From Gordionus sp. m RMFG-2023 (lineage: Eukaryota > Nematomorpha > Gordioida > Chordodea > Parachordodidae), in assembly GCF_954871325.1 (NCBI RefSeq), contig NC_088777.1:35069366-35133365 (forward strand): a DNA stretch of 64,000 bases, in the 5' to 3' direction. This document shows positions 12,401-19,873 of this stretch, in pieces (positions within the stretch are counted from its first letter, which is position 1; every line of letters starts with the position of its first letter). The translations under genes and the position numbers were made by a program. The notes under the pieces are model-generated. The model was not told where the DNA came from, ran no database searches, and saw only the letters and a list, made by a program, of their open reading frames with translations.

Positions 12401-12746
12401 ATGAGGAACAATCAGTTAATTATTTGAATTTCTATTGGCATAAGGTTTACAATTTTACATTACAAAATATAAAGAAAATTTGTTAAGGAACAAAAAAAGG
12501 CTTGCGCAAATTATGAATTATATTAGATTACATACCTCGTTAGATGGATTTTTATAATTTAATTCCATTTTGGTATATTTTAAATTCTTTACATATAATG
12601 GTTATAACATATTTTCCAGATACTATTTCAAGAAATCTAGTGACGAATTTCACACTGGTGTCATAAACGAAGAAATATCAGACGAAGAACAAATTTTACC
12701 ATTATGGGAAGGCAAGATTTTTGCTAAAGTTGAATCACTCGAATGA
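232..12746 (+). CDS. Axin: Axin, Wnt/beta-catenin destruction-complex scaffold (10 exons)
   Basis: Cytoplasmic scaffold that brings beta-catenin, GSK3, CK1 and APC together so that beta-catenin is phosphorylated and destroyed; its DIX domain polymerises with itself and Dishevelled. Joined exons 232-436, 651-1223, 1508-2012, 7712-8038, 10012-10228, 10464-10780, 11021-11203, 11332-11926, 12072-12253 and 12620-12746 give 1076 residues. Every junction is GT-AG and phase-consistent. Visible domains: PPIPG tankyrase-type motif at 35-39; RGS about 149-360, starting [16 protein letters not shown] and ending with [11 protein letters not shown]3-binding helix about 622-655 ([13 protein letters not shown]); beta-catenin-binding helix about 689-699 ([11 protein letters not shown]); Asn/Ser-rich linker about 716-990; DIX 998-1076 ([15 protein letters not shown]). 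It is somewhat longer than vertebrate Axin because of Asn-rich inserts. Introns 3 and 4 carry transposons. The exon structure comes from splice signals and homology, without transcripts. Family identity is very secure; the N-terminal start less so. Confidence 0.93.
651..1223 (+). CDS. Axin: Axin exon 2 (first part of RGS domain)
   Basis: Acceptor AG is at 649-650 after a pyrimidine/AT tract; donor GT at 1224-1225; ends in phase 1. It encodes [13 protein letters not shown] and then the RGS start at Trp149 ([20 protein letters not shown]), continuing to the RGS helix ACRGLKKR (185-192). About 48 residues rich in Asn and Ser (193-240) interrupt the domain before the next conserved helix [15 protein letters not shown] (241-255). 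An ATG at 665 is probably internal, because exon 1 joins in frame. Confidence 0.9.
1508..2012 (+). CDS. Axin: Axin exon 3 (end of RGS domain)
   Basis: Acceptor AG at 1506-1507 (tttcaatcag); donor GT at 2013-2014; ends in phase 2. It encodes [18 protein letters not shown], a second Asn-rich insert, then [15 protein letters not shown] and the terminal RGS helix [16 protein letters not shown] (347-362). This is followed by [14 protein letters not shown], which matches the LPTLNEDEE segment after the RGS in known Axins. The stop at 2023-2025 lies in the intron and is not used. Confidence 0.9.
2013..2924 (+). other. Axin intron 3, proximal part
   Basis: AT-rich intronic sequence with no coding similarity that I can recognise. 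Short GGCC/CAAGCCC patches around 2150-2230 resemble fragments of the MITE at 8780-9220 but are too short to delimit. Confidence 0.5.
2925..3750 (-). mobile_element. Non-autonomous hAT element in Axin intron 3
   Basis: Ends are imperfect inverted repeats: TAGGGGTGTACCGATA on the left, and TAGGGATGTACCGATA read inward from the right. They are flanked by 8-bp direct repeats (ttaaaaat 2917-2924, ctaaaaat 3751-3758; one mismatch). An 8-bp duplication is the hallmark of the hAT superfamily. On the minus strand it keeps a fragment of the C-terminal dimerisation region ([18 protein letters not shown]). At 826 bp it cannot encode a transposase and is a deletion derivative. Confidence 0.85.
3354..3507 (-). 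repeat. 77-bp tandem repeat made of a hAT C-terminal coding fragment
   Basis: Two adjacent 77-bp copies (3354-3430 and 3431-3507) differ by one base. The minus strand reads [20 protein letters not shown] in each. This resembles the hATC dimerisation motif of hAT transposases (SSERVFSxAG...). The coding relic has been duplicated inside the element. Confidence 0.85.
3800..5264 (-). mobile_element. Internally deleted hAT, same family as 45336-48813
   Basis: Left end CAGGGATGTAAACCC and right end GGGTTCACATCCCTG form inverted termini, with GC-rich GGGTCCGGG subterminal blocks. They are nearly identical to the ends of the 3.48-kb element at 45336-48813, whose transposase middle is also shared (4368-4853). 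The length of 1465 bp implies loss of about 2 kb. No clean 8-bp duplication is visible at its flanks, so the insertion site has decayed or rearranged. Confidence 0.85.
4368..4853 (-). pseudogene. hAT transposase fragment
   Basis: A 161-codon open stretch encodes [20 protein letters not shown] through [20 protein letters not shown] and [14 protein letters not shown]. It aligns residue by residue with part of the transposase at 45827-47059. The LDPRYQ segment is typical of the hAT catalytic domain. The catalytic Asp region, the BED finger and the dimerisation tail are missing, so it is non-functional. Confidence 0.85.
5628..5798 (+). pseudogene. BED-type zinc finger fragment of a hAT
   Basis: A 56-codon ORF starting [19 protein letters not shown], followed by [11 protein letters not shown] and a TTN segment. 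The pattern SxxWKYF...KCxxCGxxLSxGG...TxNLxxH is the BED zinc finger at the N-terminus of hAT transposases. The two Cys of the finger are present, but the distal His pair is lost, probably to a frameshift. A MITE (5839-6661) interrupts the element just downstream. Confidence 0.75.
5839..6661. mobile_element. Non-autonomous hAT with perfect 8-bp duplication
   Basis: Inverted ends TAGTGAAGGTC...GACCTTCACTA, followed by GGTCCGGACC-rich subterminal repeats. The flanking duplication atttctta is exact on both sides (5831-5838, 6662-6669). The interior is AT-rich, with a possible weak BED-like VCVHCSTKF fragment near 6130. It is inserted into an older hAT, whose zinc finger lies at 5628-5798 and whose right end is at 6670-6776. 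Confidence 0.9.
6670..6776. mobile_element. Right end of the interrupted older hAT
   Basis: ATCGGATCGAATCGG-type subterminal sequence ends in GGCACAGCCCTA. Read inward this is TAGGGCTGTGCCGATCC, similar to the TAGGGGTGTACCGAT end of the element at 2925-3750. It is probably the right terminus of the hAT that supplied the BED finger at 5628. No matching left terminus was found. Confidence 0.55.
6916..7136. mobile_element. MITE copy 1 (TAGTGTTGTTAAACGG ends)
   Basis: A 221-bp element whose outer ~65 bp on each side are inverted repeats, including the near-palindromic CGGCTCGTTTTGAGCCG. Its flanks, ctttcaag and cttcaagg, resemble a decayed 8-bp duplication. A second copy lies at 37729-37951. There is no coding capacity. 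Confidence 0.85.
7712..8038 (+). CDS. Axin: Axin exon 4 (post-RGS linker)
   Basis: Acceptor AG 7710-7711 follows a pyrimidine tract (tttgttttcctccacttag). The first base completes a Lys codon from exon 3. The donor is at 8039 (AAG|GTAATT); ends in phase 2. It encodes [20 protein letters not shown] and [16 protein letters not shown], resembling the NPY...SGYALAP...SSDADTLSLTDSS stretch between the RGS and GSK3 sites in vertebrate Axin. The 5.7-kb intron before it (2013-7711) is filled with hAT-type elements. Confidence 0.85.
8039..8779 (+). other. Axin intron 4, proximal part
   Basis: AT-rich intron sequence, no coding similarity seen. The stretch around 8505-8590 (gtacgttcgttcacaac) may be the decayed edge of the hAT relic whose BED finger is at 9370-9450. 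Confidence 0.4.
8780..9220. mobile_element. hAT-type MITE with exact 8-bp duplication
   Basis: Inverted ends CAGAGACCTTATGGGCC and CCCATGAAGGTCTCTG, with GGCCCAAGCCCGGCCC-type GC-rich subterminal blocks. Exact flanking duplication ctatgcat (8772-8779, 9221-9228). It is 441 bp long and non-coding, and it is inserted in Axin intron 4. Confidence 0.9.
9229..10011 (+). other. Axin intron 4, distal part
   Basis: Beyond the BED relic, this AT-rich stretch contains the perfect 14-bp palindrome ACGAACGCGTTCGT (9727-9740). It resembles the AACG-rich ends of hAT elements seen again at 49830-49910 and 51317-51395. No gene is seen. Confidence 0.4.
9370..9450 (-). pseudogene. BED zinc finger relic in Axin intron 4
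   Basis: The minus strand reads [20 protein letters not shown] followed by RHL. The CxxC...(T/S)xxLxxHL spacing is that of BED fingers of hAT transposases. It is short, isolated and not part of an intact ORF. Confidence 0.6.
10012..10228 (+). CDS. Axin: Axin exon 5 (linker before GSK3 site)
   Basis: Acceptor AG 10010-10011; one base completes an Arg codon from exon 4. A competing AG at 9993-9994 is rejected because it breaks the phase. The donor at 10229 (CCA|GTAATT) gives phase 0. It encodes a His/Asn/Lys-rich linker ending [21 protein letters not shown]. The frame stays open past the donor to a TAA at 10343-10345, so intron retention would give a truncated protein without the GSK3, beta-catenin and DIX modules. 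Confidence 0.75.
10464..10780 (+). CDS. Axin: Axin exon 6 (GSK3- and beta-catenin-binding)
   Basis: Acceptor AG at 10462-10463; phase 0 entry; donor GT 10781-10782; ends in phase 2. Residues 622-655 ([20 protein letters not shown], then a basic [10 protein letters not shown]) match the Axin GSK3-interaction helix (EPQKFAEELIHRLE...LEERLKRV). Residues 689-699 ([11 protein letters not shown]) match the beta-catenin-binding helix (SILDEHVQRV). Both core interaction sites of the destruction complex therefore sit in a single exon. Confidence 0.92.
11021..11203 (+). CDS. Axin: Axin exon 7 (linker)
   Basis: Acceptor AG 11019-11020; the first base completes the Lys codon left by exon 6. The strong donor GTAAGT begins at 11204; ends in phase 2. 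It encodes a low-complexity Asn/Ala/Thr-rich segment ([17 protein letters not shown], then [17 protein letters not shown]). It is supported by phase and splice sites rather than by homology. Confidence 0.75.
11332..11926 (+). CDS. Axin: Axin exon 8 (Asn/Ser-rich linker)
   Basis: Acceptor AG 11330-11331; the split ATG is completed by the first base; donor GT at 11927-11928; ends in phase 0. It encodes 198 residues very rich in Asn and Ser, ending with an acidic stretch ([16 protein letters not shown]). In other Axins this position also carries poorly conserved linker sequence before the DIX domain. No catalytic or binding motif is recognisable. Confidence 0.8.
12072..12253 (+). CDS. Axin: Axin exon 9 (first half of DIX)
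   Basis: Acceptor AG 12070-12071; phase 0 entry; donor at 12254 (TATAG|GTATAT); ends in phase 2. It encodes the start of the DIX domain from Val998: [20 protein letters not shown], then [18 protein letters not shown]. This is a near line-by-line match to Axin DIX (VAYYFCGEPIPYRT...VTLGQFKELLTKKGSYR). Confidence 0.95.
12620..12746 (+). CDS. Axin: Axin exon 10 (second half of DIX, stop)
   Basis: Acceptor AG 12618-12619 (ttttccag); the split Arg codon is completed. It encodes [20 protein letters not shown], then [21 protein letters not shown] and TGA (12744-12746). This matches the end of the DIX domain (YYFKKVSDEFDCGVVFEE...LPVFEEKIIGKVE). The DIX is at the extreme C-terminus, as in all Axins. 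The exon's last bases fall inside a 45-bp tandem duplication. Confidence 0.95.
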
Positions 12747-12820
12747 TTTTCTAACCATCATGATGAGGATTGCGATGAATCACTCGAATGATTTTCTAAC
12801 CATCATGATGAGGATTGCGA
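12731..12820 (+). repeat. Perfect 45-bp tandem duplication across the Axin stop codon
   Basis: Two identical 45-bp copies (12731-12775 and 12776-12820). The first contains the last four codons and the TGA of Axin; the second lies wholly in the 3' UTR. Because 45 is a multiple of three, the second copy is in the same frame, with its own TGA. Confidence 0.95.
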
Positions 12821-12888
12821 AAATTAGAAGAGATAATTTTCAAGCCTCGTGATAGAAAAATTAAGGAATTTTTAAAGAAATATTACCA

Positions 12889-12894
12889 AATAAA
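12889..12894 (+). terminator. Candidate Axin polyadenylation signal
   Basis: First AATAAA downstream of the Axin stop, about 143 bases after it. In such AT-rich DNA this hexamer is common by chance (others follow within 100 bases), so the exact cleavage site is unknown. Confidence 0.35.
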
Positions 12895-13640
12895 TTACAT
12901 TACCTTAACCTTATAAAATATTTGAAAAAACTCAGTTATTTTTTTTTGAATTTTAATAAATTATAATCTTTTTTATGTATCTTAATGAAAAAAAAATTAC
13001 GACAGTCAAAATTTTTTTGTATTTTTTATATCATCAACATGACACTAGAATCCTAACAAACAGTTTTACAAATTACGATATAAAAGAATACTTTATAAAT
13101 TTGTAATTATTGTAACTTATATTTTTTATAATGCAAATTTTTTCATAAATTACAACATTTTGTAAAATAGTGATATCGGTGTTTAAATTTTTGATTCTCA
13201 AACACCTGTATATTATTTTTTAAATTTTATAAAAAAATATATGGTAATTCTTATAACAGACACTTAATTGTGTTATAAAACTATTGTTTAATGTGAACAA
13301 ACAATTATTGATAAAAAAATTCCACCGCATTACATAAACATACTATATATTATTTAAAATAAAATGAACCACACACTACACACACATTTTTTATATTATA
13401 TTTATACACTATAATATGTATATTAATTTATTTGAGTTGCCAAATGAAACTCTTCATTACTTTATTTTATCAATCTTTTATATAAATAAATATGATGATA
13501 ATATTCCGAATAATAAATTTTATTTAAGAAAAATATGATTTTGAATCAATCTAACAGATTTTGTAAACATTTTAAATTTAGTAATTCATAGGGTTGACCT
13601 TTTTATATATGTCGTATTGGGATATGGAATTATGTGGGAT
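12895..13640. other. AT-rich spacer downstream of Axin
   Basis: No ORF, repeat or recognisable element beyond homopolymer and A/T tracts. Several AATAAA hexamers could serve the Axin 3' end. Confidence 0.5.
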
Positions 13641-14560
13641 TCGGAATCCCCACTTTAGGGAAAAAATATTTAAAAAATATTCCGAATCCCCATGAAAAAA
13701 AAATAATATAATTACTTTTTATTCTCTTTTTTTGCGGCTGGCACCATATAATTAAAAGGCCAAAATAAGGGATTTAAAAAAAAGTAAATAGTATAAAATT
13801 AAGGCATATAATGAATGAAAAGGGATGAGGTTAAGACTATTTTGTTTTGAAAAATATTAATAAATATATTTATAAAAAATCCGAATTATTGCAACAATTT
13901 TCGTTAAACATGCAGGTACCCGAACCGTTATTTATAACGGTTCAGTTTAATTAGGTTCAGTATGTAAAAAATTATATTGGTTACGGTTCTTGAGTAGAAA
14001 TTTATAAAGGTTCGGTTTGGTTCAACTAATTATAAAGGTTTAGTTCACGGTTAGAAATTTTTTTTTTATTGAAGCAACACCATCTTCTAATTTATTTATA
14101 TTATAAGCATCTATGAATTATATATATAAAAAAATATATAAGATTCAAAATAACTCATTTTTAAATATATTATTTGAACTTATAAGTACAAGTATAAATT
14201 GATTCCTTTTTGTTCGTTGTGACTATAACACAAATTTTAGCATCGAAAAAGCCCTTTCTACAGAAACTTGTGTTGCGGGAACCGCCAGTACTCTAAGAGC
14301 ACGTTTATATAATTCAGGATATTAAAATTATTTCCATTTCTAAAATATAAAAACTGAACAGGTTTAACCGTTTTTTATAAAGGGTTTTTTACTCCTTCAA
14401 AAAATAATTATATTCGGTTACGGTTATTGTTCAGATATTTATAACATAAATAAATTTTTATAAAAAAAATATTTAAGGGGATTCGGATTCTTTTTTTTTA
14501 AAAAACAATTAAATTATTATTTTTTGCCGTGTGGCTGGCACCATAAAACTTTATTTTTTA
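13640..14560 (-). mobile_element. Nested hAT remnants
   Basis: Outer repeats with GGATTCGGAATCCCC-type sequence (13647-13695 and 14478-14492, inverted) enclose an inner element rich in GAACCG/CGGTTC (13920-14045 and 14355-14440, inverted). The inner element contains a hAT dimerisation fragment on the minus strand. TTTTGC...GGCTGGCACCATA recurs on both sides (about 13727 and 14522) and again near 20765. Boundaries are too decayed to place. Confidence 0.55.
14229..14303 (-). pseudogene. hATC dimerisation-domain fragment
   Basis: The minus strand encodes RALRVLAVPATQVSVERAFS followed by MLKFV. This is a textbook match to the hAT C-terminal dimerisation motif (VPATQVSVERAFS). Only this short segment is open, and no transposase body surrounds it. 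Confidence 0.8.
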
Positions 14561-14581
14561 GAGATATTTAATATGTATTAC

Positions 14582-16530
14582 ATTTATGCTTATTAAATAC
14601 TCGAAAAAATGGTTTTAATATAAATTAAATGTAAAAAAATAAATGTAAGGCTTTTGAAATTAGGATCTAGAATTAAGCCTACCTTAAGTGCTTGAGAATA
14701 AATTTTAAAGTTTAAGTAAAAAATCTCGCGACAAAACACCTAAACATAAAAAGAAAATATAACTAGGAGCGTGACACCGGATGTTTATAAAATGCTGGAA
14801 TATATTTTATTTTCAAAATTATTTCTTTTTTTAAAAAGAGCTAAATTAAATTAGAAAATATGTATTTTAATTATAAAATTGCAAATTTATATTTATAAAA
14901 AAAAATTAAAATTTCCGTGTATAAGGAGAAATTCATGTTCACGCTCGACGCCCGGGAAAAATTTTGAGAAGGCCCGTCACGCCTAATAATTCAAAATTTA
15001 TTTACACTCCCGCCGTGACCCACCGTTACACGATGAGTCACGTGTAATTTCACGGCCCGCTCCCACCTCTAATCATCATTATTTAATTGTTTAGATAAAA
15101 TTATTTTTCATTGATATAATGGTTAAATTATTAACAAATGGATCTTTCATGGTAAGACTTGGCAGTATATGAGGTAGTAAGAATTTATCATCTCCTATAT
15201 TATGTCATGTGCAATTATTAAATAAGCATTTGTATTATACTGGTTAATATTTTTAGGCAATTTAGAAATTGGTAAAATAATTTTATGACAAGAAATCAAC
15301 CTAATTTGCTAACCATTGACCAAAATTTATTAAAATGTAATAAGACCCCCCATTTATTAATTCCCAATAAAGATATATCAATCATAGAGAATTTAAGCTA
15401 TTTTTACAGATACTCCTAATAAAATAAATTAACTTTTTATTTCAACTGCTGGAGCTTCACGATACGTCACAAAGTATGGAAAAATTTCGTTATGCAATTG
15501 CAAAATGGGTCGCATGAACAAACGATGCGAATGTTTCAAGAACAAACTTAAATATTCAACGAAATGTCATATTGCATTGCCTAACTGTTGCAATAAATAA
15601 TTTTTTTTTTATAAATATATATTCATGTAAAGATTTTATATAAATTTATAAAAATAAAAGTGTCTTCTTAACCTTATACCTTTTCATTCATTAGGGGAGA
15701 CCTGGGTCTTGTCGAGCCCTAAAAAGCAAACCTTATTAAAATTAAAAGTACTTTATCATTTTTAATAGCAAATATCTCATTCTGTTCAGCTCTATTAGTT
15801 TTATAGTAGTTTTGAATTTCTAGGTTGATTTCTTGATAAAATTATTTTACCAATTTCAAAATATGCCTTAAAATATTAACCAAAATAATACAAATGCTTA
15901 TTTAATAATTGCACATGGCATAATATAAGAGATGATAAATTCTTACTACCTCATATACTGCCAAGACTTCTTAATACCATGAAAGATCCATTTCTTAATA
16001 ATTTAACCATTTTATCAATGAAATTTTTTTTATCTAAACAATTAAATAATGATGATTAGAAGTGGGCGCGGGCCATGAAATTACACGTGACCCATCGTGT
16101 AACGGTGGGTCACGGCGTGAGTGTGAATAAATTTTAAATTATTAGGCGAGAAGGGCCTTTCCAAAATTTTATCCCGGGCGTGATCGAGCGTGAACATGAA
16201 TTTCCCACACGGAAATTTTAATTTTTTTTTATAAATATAAATTTGCAATTTTATAATTAAAATACATATTTTCTAATTTAATTTAGCTCAAAATTTTGAA
16301 AATAAAATATATTCCAGCATTTTATAAACAACATCCGGTGTCACGCTCCTAGTTCTATTTTCTTTTTATGTTTAGGTGTTTTGTCGCGAGATTTTTTACT
16401 TAAATTTTAAAATTTCTCAAGCACTTAAGGTAAGCTTAATTCTAGATCCTAATTTCAAAAGCCTTACATTTATTTTTTTACATTTAATTTATATTAAAAC
16501 CATTTTTTCGAATGATTTAAAGCATAAAAT
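14582..16530. mobile_element. Large inverted-repeat element with ~0.7-kb arms
   Basis: The left arm 14582-15303 and right arm 15826-16530 are inverted copies with minor indels. Shared blocks include AGGAGCGTGACACCGGATGT, CCCGGG...GGCCC and GTGACCCACCGTTACACGAT. A 522-bp centre (15304-15825) carries a cysteine-rich peptide. The right arm ends 6 bases before the start of the MULE at 16537. No target duplication was identified. The superfamily is uncertain. Confidence 0.8.
15433..15600 (+). pseudogene. Cys-rich C-terminal fragment of a transposon integrase-like protein
   Basis: A 55-codon open frame without an ATG reads GASRYVTKYGKISLCNCKMG, then RMNKRCECFKNKLKYSTKCH and PNCCNK before a TAA. 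The spacing CxCK...C.C(F/K)K....C..(K/R)CH...CxNK is what I know from the C-terminus of KRBA2-like/Ginger-type integrase proteins in invertebrate genomes. It sits exactly in the spacer of the inverted-repeat element, suggesting what the element once encoded. The family assignment is from memory of the motif. Confidence 0.55.
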
Positions 16531-16536
16531 AAAAGC

Positions 16537-17053
16537 GGTGGGTCTATTTATCGCTCGGCTGAAAATATCGTTCGGCTAACCACATAATAAATCATTTATT
16601 ACTAAATATCGCTCGGCTAGTAAATGTCGCCTGACAAACCACATGATAAATTATTTATTACTAAATATCGCTCGGCTAACCACATAATAAATCATTTATT
16701 ATTTAAATTACGCTCGGCTAATTACATAATAAATTTTTTATTACTAAATATCGCTCGGCTTATATTTAAGTATTAAATTTCCAAACATTTTCCAGTGGGT
16801 TTTCACTTTCCTAATATTAATTGAGAATTAATTAGTTTATAAATAAGATAAAGGTTTGGACAGGTGTAAAAAATTATCTATTAGATATTTTAGCTTCAAT
16901 ACTTTTATAAAATTAAAATTGCTCATAACATTTTTTATTTATTAAAGTAAAAGAAATAATATTCTATCCGCTAGATGGCGTCTTTAAATTTTTTATTATA
17001 AAATTTAAAAATAATATTTTTGAATGTGTTTAATAAATTTCGCCATATTCTAT
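16537..17053. repeat. Left terminal inverted repeat of the MULE
   Basis: Begins GGTGGGTCTATTTATCGCTC and ends at CGCCATATTCTAT. It contains about five degenerate subterminal CGCTCGGCT units in its first 240 bases, then a unique stretch (TTTCCAAACATTTTCCAGTG...GATGGCGTC). The stretch is mirrored in the right repeat with very few differences. Confidence 0.9.
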
Positions 17054-17533
17054 CATGATGACTAAAATATTTATGATTTTTTTTATAGCATTATCTATAT
17101 TTTGGTAAAAAATTAGTAGTCTTTTTTAAATTTTGCAATTTTTATTAATCAGATAAATTAATAACGATGGTAATTCATTTTATTCATTCATATATAAATC
17201 ATAATTATTTTTGCGTTCATAAAATATAATTTGTTCGGCAGAGAAGATTTAAATATACATTTAGGATAATAAAATTATATATATTGATGAAATAGATTAT
17301 GAGCAGGGGAAAATTGGGGAAAAATAAGGAATTAAAATTTATAAAAAATATTTTGTCGAGTCCTTTCTGCTTTAATTATACGTCGCTGATGTGGTTTTTT
17401 TGAGCCTTTTGGTTTTAAAACAGATAAAGTTTTATCTAATGAATGTAATTTATCTTTGCTTTGACTATTAAGTAAATTATTTAATGTATCATGACAATCT
17501 ATCGATTCGGGTATTAAATAATAGCGATATTCA

Positions 17534-18620
17534 TTATTTAAAAAATATTTTTTCTTGTAACATTGTGATATCCTTAATTTTTTCGATTAATTCTTTTAAA
17601 GGACGTTGTTTCCAGTTTATATATGATTTTAAAACATGGTTCATAGATTCGCAGTTGTTATTTGTCCATAAACAATTTATTATTTTATTTTTTAGGGGAA
17701 TGTAAACATGTTCATAAATTACTTTTTGAAATTTATTTTTTATATATGGCAAAAAAATATTTAAATTTTCATTATTACAATAATTGTATAAATCGTTTAA
17801 TTTTTCATTATATATTTGGTCATTCCGAGAAAATAAAATCCCATTAAAAGAAAAAATATCCTGTATAATTTTTTAGACATAACAGCATTTACACCTTGTT
17901 TTTCCGACAAATATTTTCTTATATTGTCTTTTAAATGACGTGTGCATATTAAATGAGTATTAAATTTAAATATTTCCTGAATAGGTTTTACTATAGCCTT
18001 TTCTTGATCACTACCAAATATGATATTTTTAATATTTATTTTATTTTTTAAAAATACAGAATGCAAATGAGAGAAAAAAGTATGATAAGTGGTCATATCA
18101 GAATCTCCATGCAAATATATTGGTCCTAAAAATATAGGGGATTCATCTGTTTTATATCTCTTAACTGCTATATGTTTAAAAACTGCTATATGTTTAAATA
18201 CTATAGCAGTTAGGTATAGATCACCCAAATTAAATGTTTTATCAACGCCCAATATACAGAAGTCAGATTGGTTTGACAAAAAATTAATAGTTTTAATAAT
18301 AAAATGAGTATAACAAATTATCGAGGGTGTTTTCTCTTTGATGTGAATTATTGATTGGATAAATGGTGAAATATGTAGATCATTAGTAATTTGTAAAATA
18401 TTATCCGCAAAATTTAGAGGTACTTTTGTATCTTTTTTAAGTTTATAATTTAAGTTATAAATTTTTTGGTTTAATTGGGTCTTTTTGAAATATATAATTA
18501 TTATAAATATTGCGACATGTTTGATTGTCCTTTATTTGATTTCTAATGTTTGATAATAACTGATTTGAAGTCCATACATAAGGATTTACAATCTTTTTGG
18601 AATTCCCATGGCAAGCGGGA
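17534..18620 (-). pseudogene. MULE transposase (broken)
   Basis: DDE transposase catalysing cut-and-paste movement. The minus-strand stretch 18279-17797 encodes FCILGVDKTFNLGDLYLTA (first catalytic Asp region), then IIFGSDQEKAIVKPI (second Asp) and LICTRHLKDNIRKYL. 17752-17534 encodes the C-terminal part, WTNNNCESMNHVLKSYINWK, with the catalytic-Glu-like NNCES motif. A frameshift around 17860-17875 separates the two. The N-terminal part 18280-18620 (NPYVWTSNQLLSNIRNQ) is open only in shifting frames. Identity as a MULE is good; function is lost. Confidence 0.85.
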
Positions 18621-18625
18621 CCTGG

Positions 18626-19054
18626 CTATTGTCCTATATATTCAACTAAATATATATCTTTGAAATCGTAATTAGGCTTTTCAATAAAATTAATTTTTAA
18701 AATTCGGCGTTTATACTCTTTACTTCTCTTTAAAATACTATAGTATTTATAAAGAACAATTATATTTTTGGTTAAAGGTTGAGGTTCTATTTTTTTAAAA
18801 ATTCTAGAACCACCTAGATGAGTGTCCTGCCCAAATAGGCCATCTTTAAAAATATACGGACCTTGAACAATATCATTATATATATTATAATATAATTTTC
18901 TTGAGCTTGATTTTGAGCCTGTCCATGGCCCACAATCATCTATATATAAATTTTTATTCTTATAATTTGTAAAATTATTATTAGAAATTAAAAAATACAT
19001 ATTATATTTTATACCTAAAGGTATTTCGTGCAATATATTATTGGGAGAAAGCAA
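18626..19054 (-). pseudogene. DDCGxW-domain part of the MULE-encoded protein
   Basis: 142 codons including NLYIDDCGPWTGSKSSSRKL, then EPQPLTKNIIVLYKYYSILK and EYKRRILKINF. This matches an N-terminal region that I recognise from OTU/MULE proteins of invertebrates, where a (D)DCGxW motif precedes the transposase. It lies directly upstream (on the minus strand) of the transposase relic and was probably continuous with it. The start Met shown is simply the first ATG. Confidence 0.7.
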
Positions 19055-19077
19055 AATTTTTATGGATTTTACAATGT

Positions 19078-19308
19078 TTATAAAAACCCATAGTTTGGAT
19101 GACCTCCTTCGGCTATAATATTGTTTAAAAAAAAAGGTAAAGATTTTAATCGGATATCTTCGCTACATGGTTTTTTTAGAATATTTTCTATCGAAAATGA
19201 TAAATCTTTTATGATATTGTTGGACAGTTGGGGTTTTTTTGTTAATGTATTAATATAATTATTTGGTATGAGATAAAAAGTGATTGATTCTAATATTAAA
19301 TATATCAT
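19078..19308 (-). pseudogene. Unassigned ORF between OTU and transposase
   Basis: 76 codons (MIYLILESITFYLIPNNYIN ... NNIIAEGGHPNYGFL). I do not recognise it. Its position between the OTU relic and the DDCGxW segment suggests a linker of one large protein rather than a separate gene. Confidence 0.35.
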
Positions 19309-19319
19309 TTGGACATATG

Positions 19320-19873
19320 GTAGATGTCCACATGATTAAAATATGAGGCTTTAAACTCTGGCTTACACCCCTGCCATAAAGGATATCGGTAAAAGCCTTT
19401 AATGAATTTGATGGGCAAAATACGTGAATTGGTTTGCCAAGAGCAGCACTTAATGCGCATATATGAATTTGCTCAGCCCAAGCATTTATATTTAGAGCCT
19501 AATCGAGTATCTCATAATACTCATTCACCCATATATTTGGATTAATTTTATAGTTTTGGAAAAAATCAGGATGGTTTTTATCATAATATTGAGGATTCAT
19601 AATTATTTCTATTGCCGTTATCAGTCTTAAAAAAATATGATGTGTTTGTGTTTTATATAACGACATTGAAACCGCCCGGTAAAAGCAATTACCATCAGAT
19701 TCAATTTCCTGCGGAATATAATTTTCTAAGATTGGAGATTGCGCCATTTGTATAATTTTTTCACTTATAGAATCTTTTGATATTTTCTTTAACGTTATTG
19801 GTTGTGGCTCTCTTAATTTATTTTTTTCTATTAAGGCCATAGCTGGATCTCTTTTTAATCTGCAAATAAACAA
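19320..19873 (-). pseudogene. OTU cysteine-protease domain within the MULE (premature stop)
   Basis: OTU domains cleave ubiquitin-like conjugates; some MULEs have captured one. The open part (19873-19499) contains IPQEIESDGNCFYRAVSMSL, where DGNCFYR holds the catalytic Asp and Cys. It continues to IWVNEYYEILD and then a TAG at 19499-19501. Beyond that stop the same frame keeps OTU similarity: INAWAEQIHICALSAALGKP, IHVF, IMWTST, and a terminal NHF that would supply the catalytic His. Both halves retain key residues, so inactivation is by at least one stop codon. Confidence 0.85.

Noticed and set aside
17484-17705. + strand ORF of 73 codons
   Set aside because: Antisense to the MULE transposase C-terminus.
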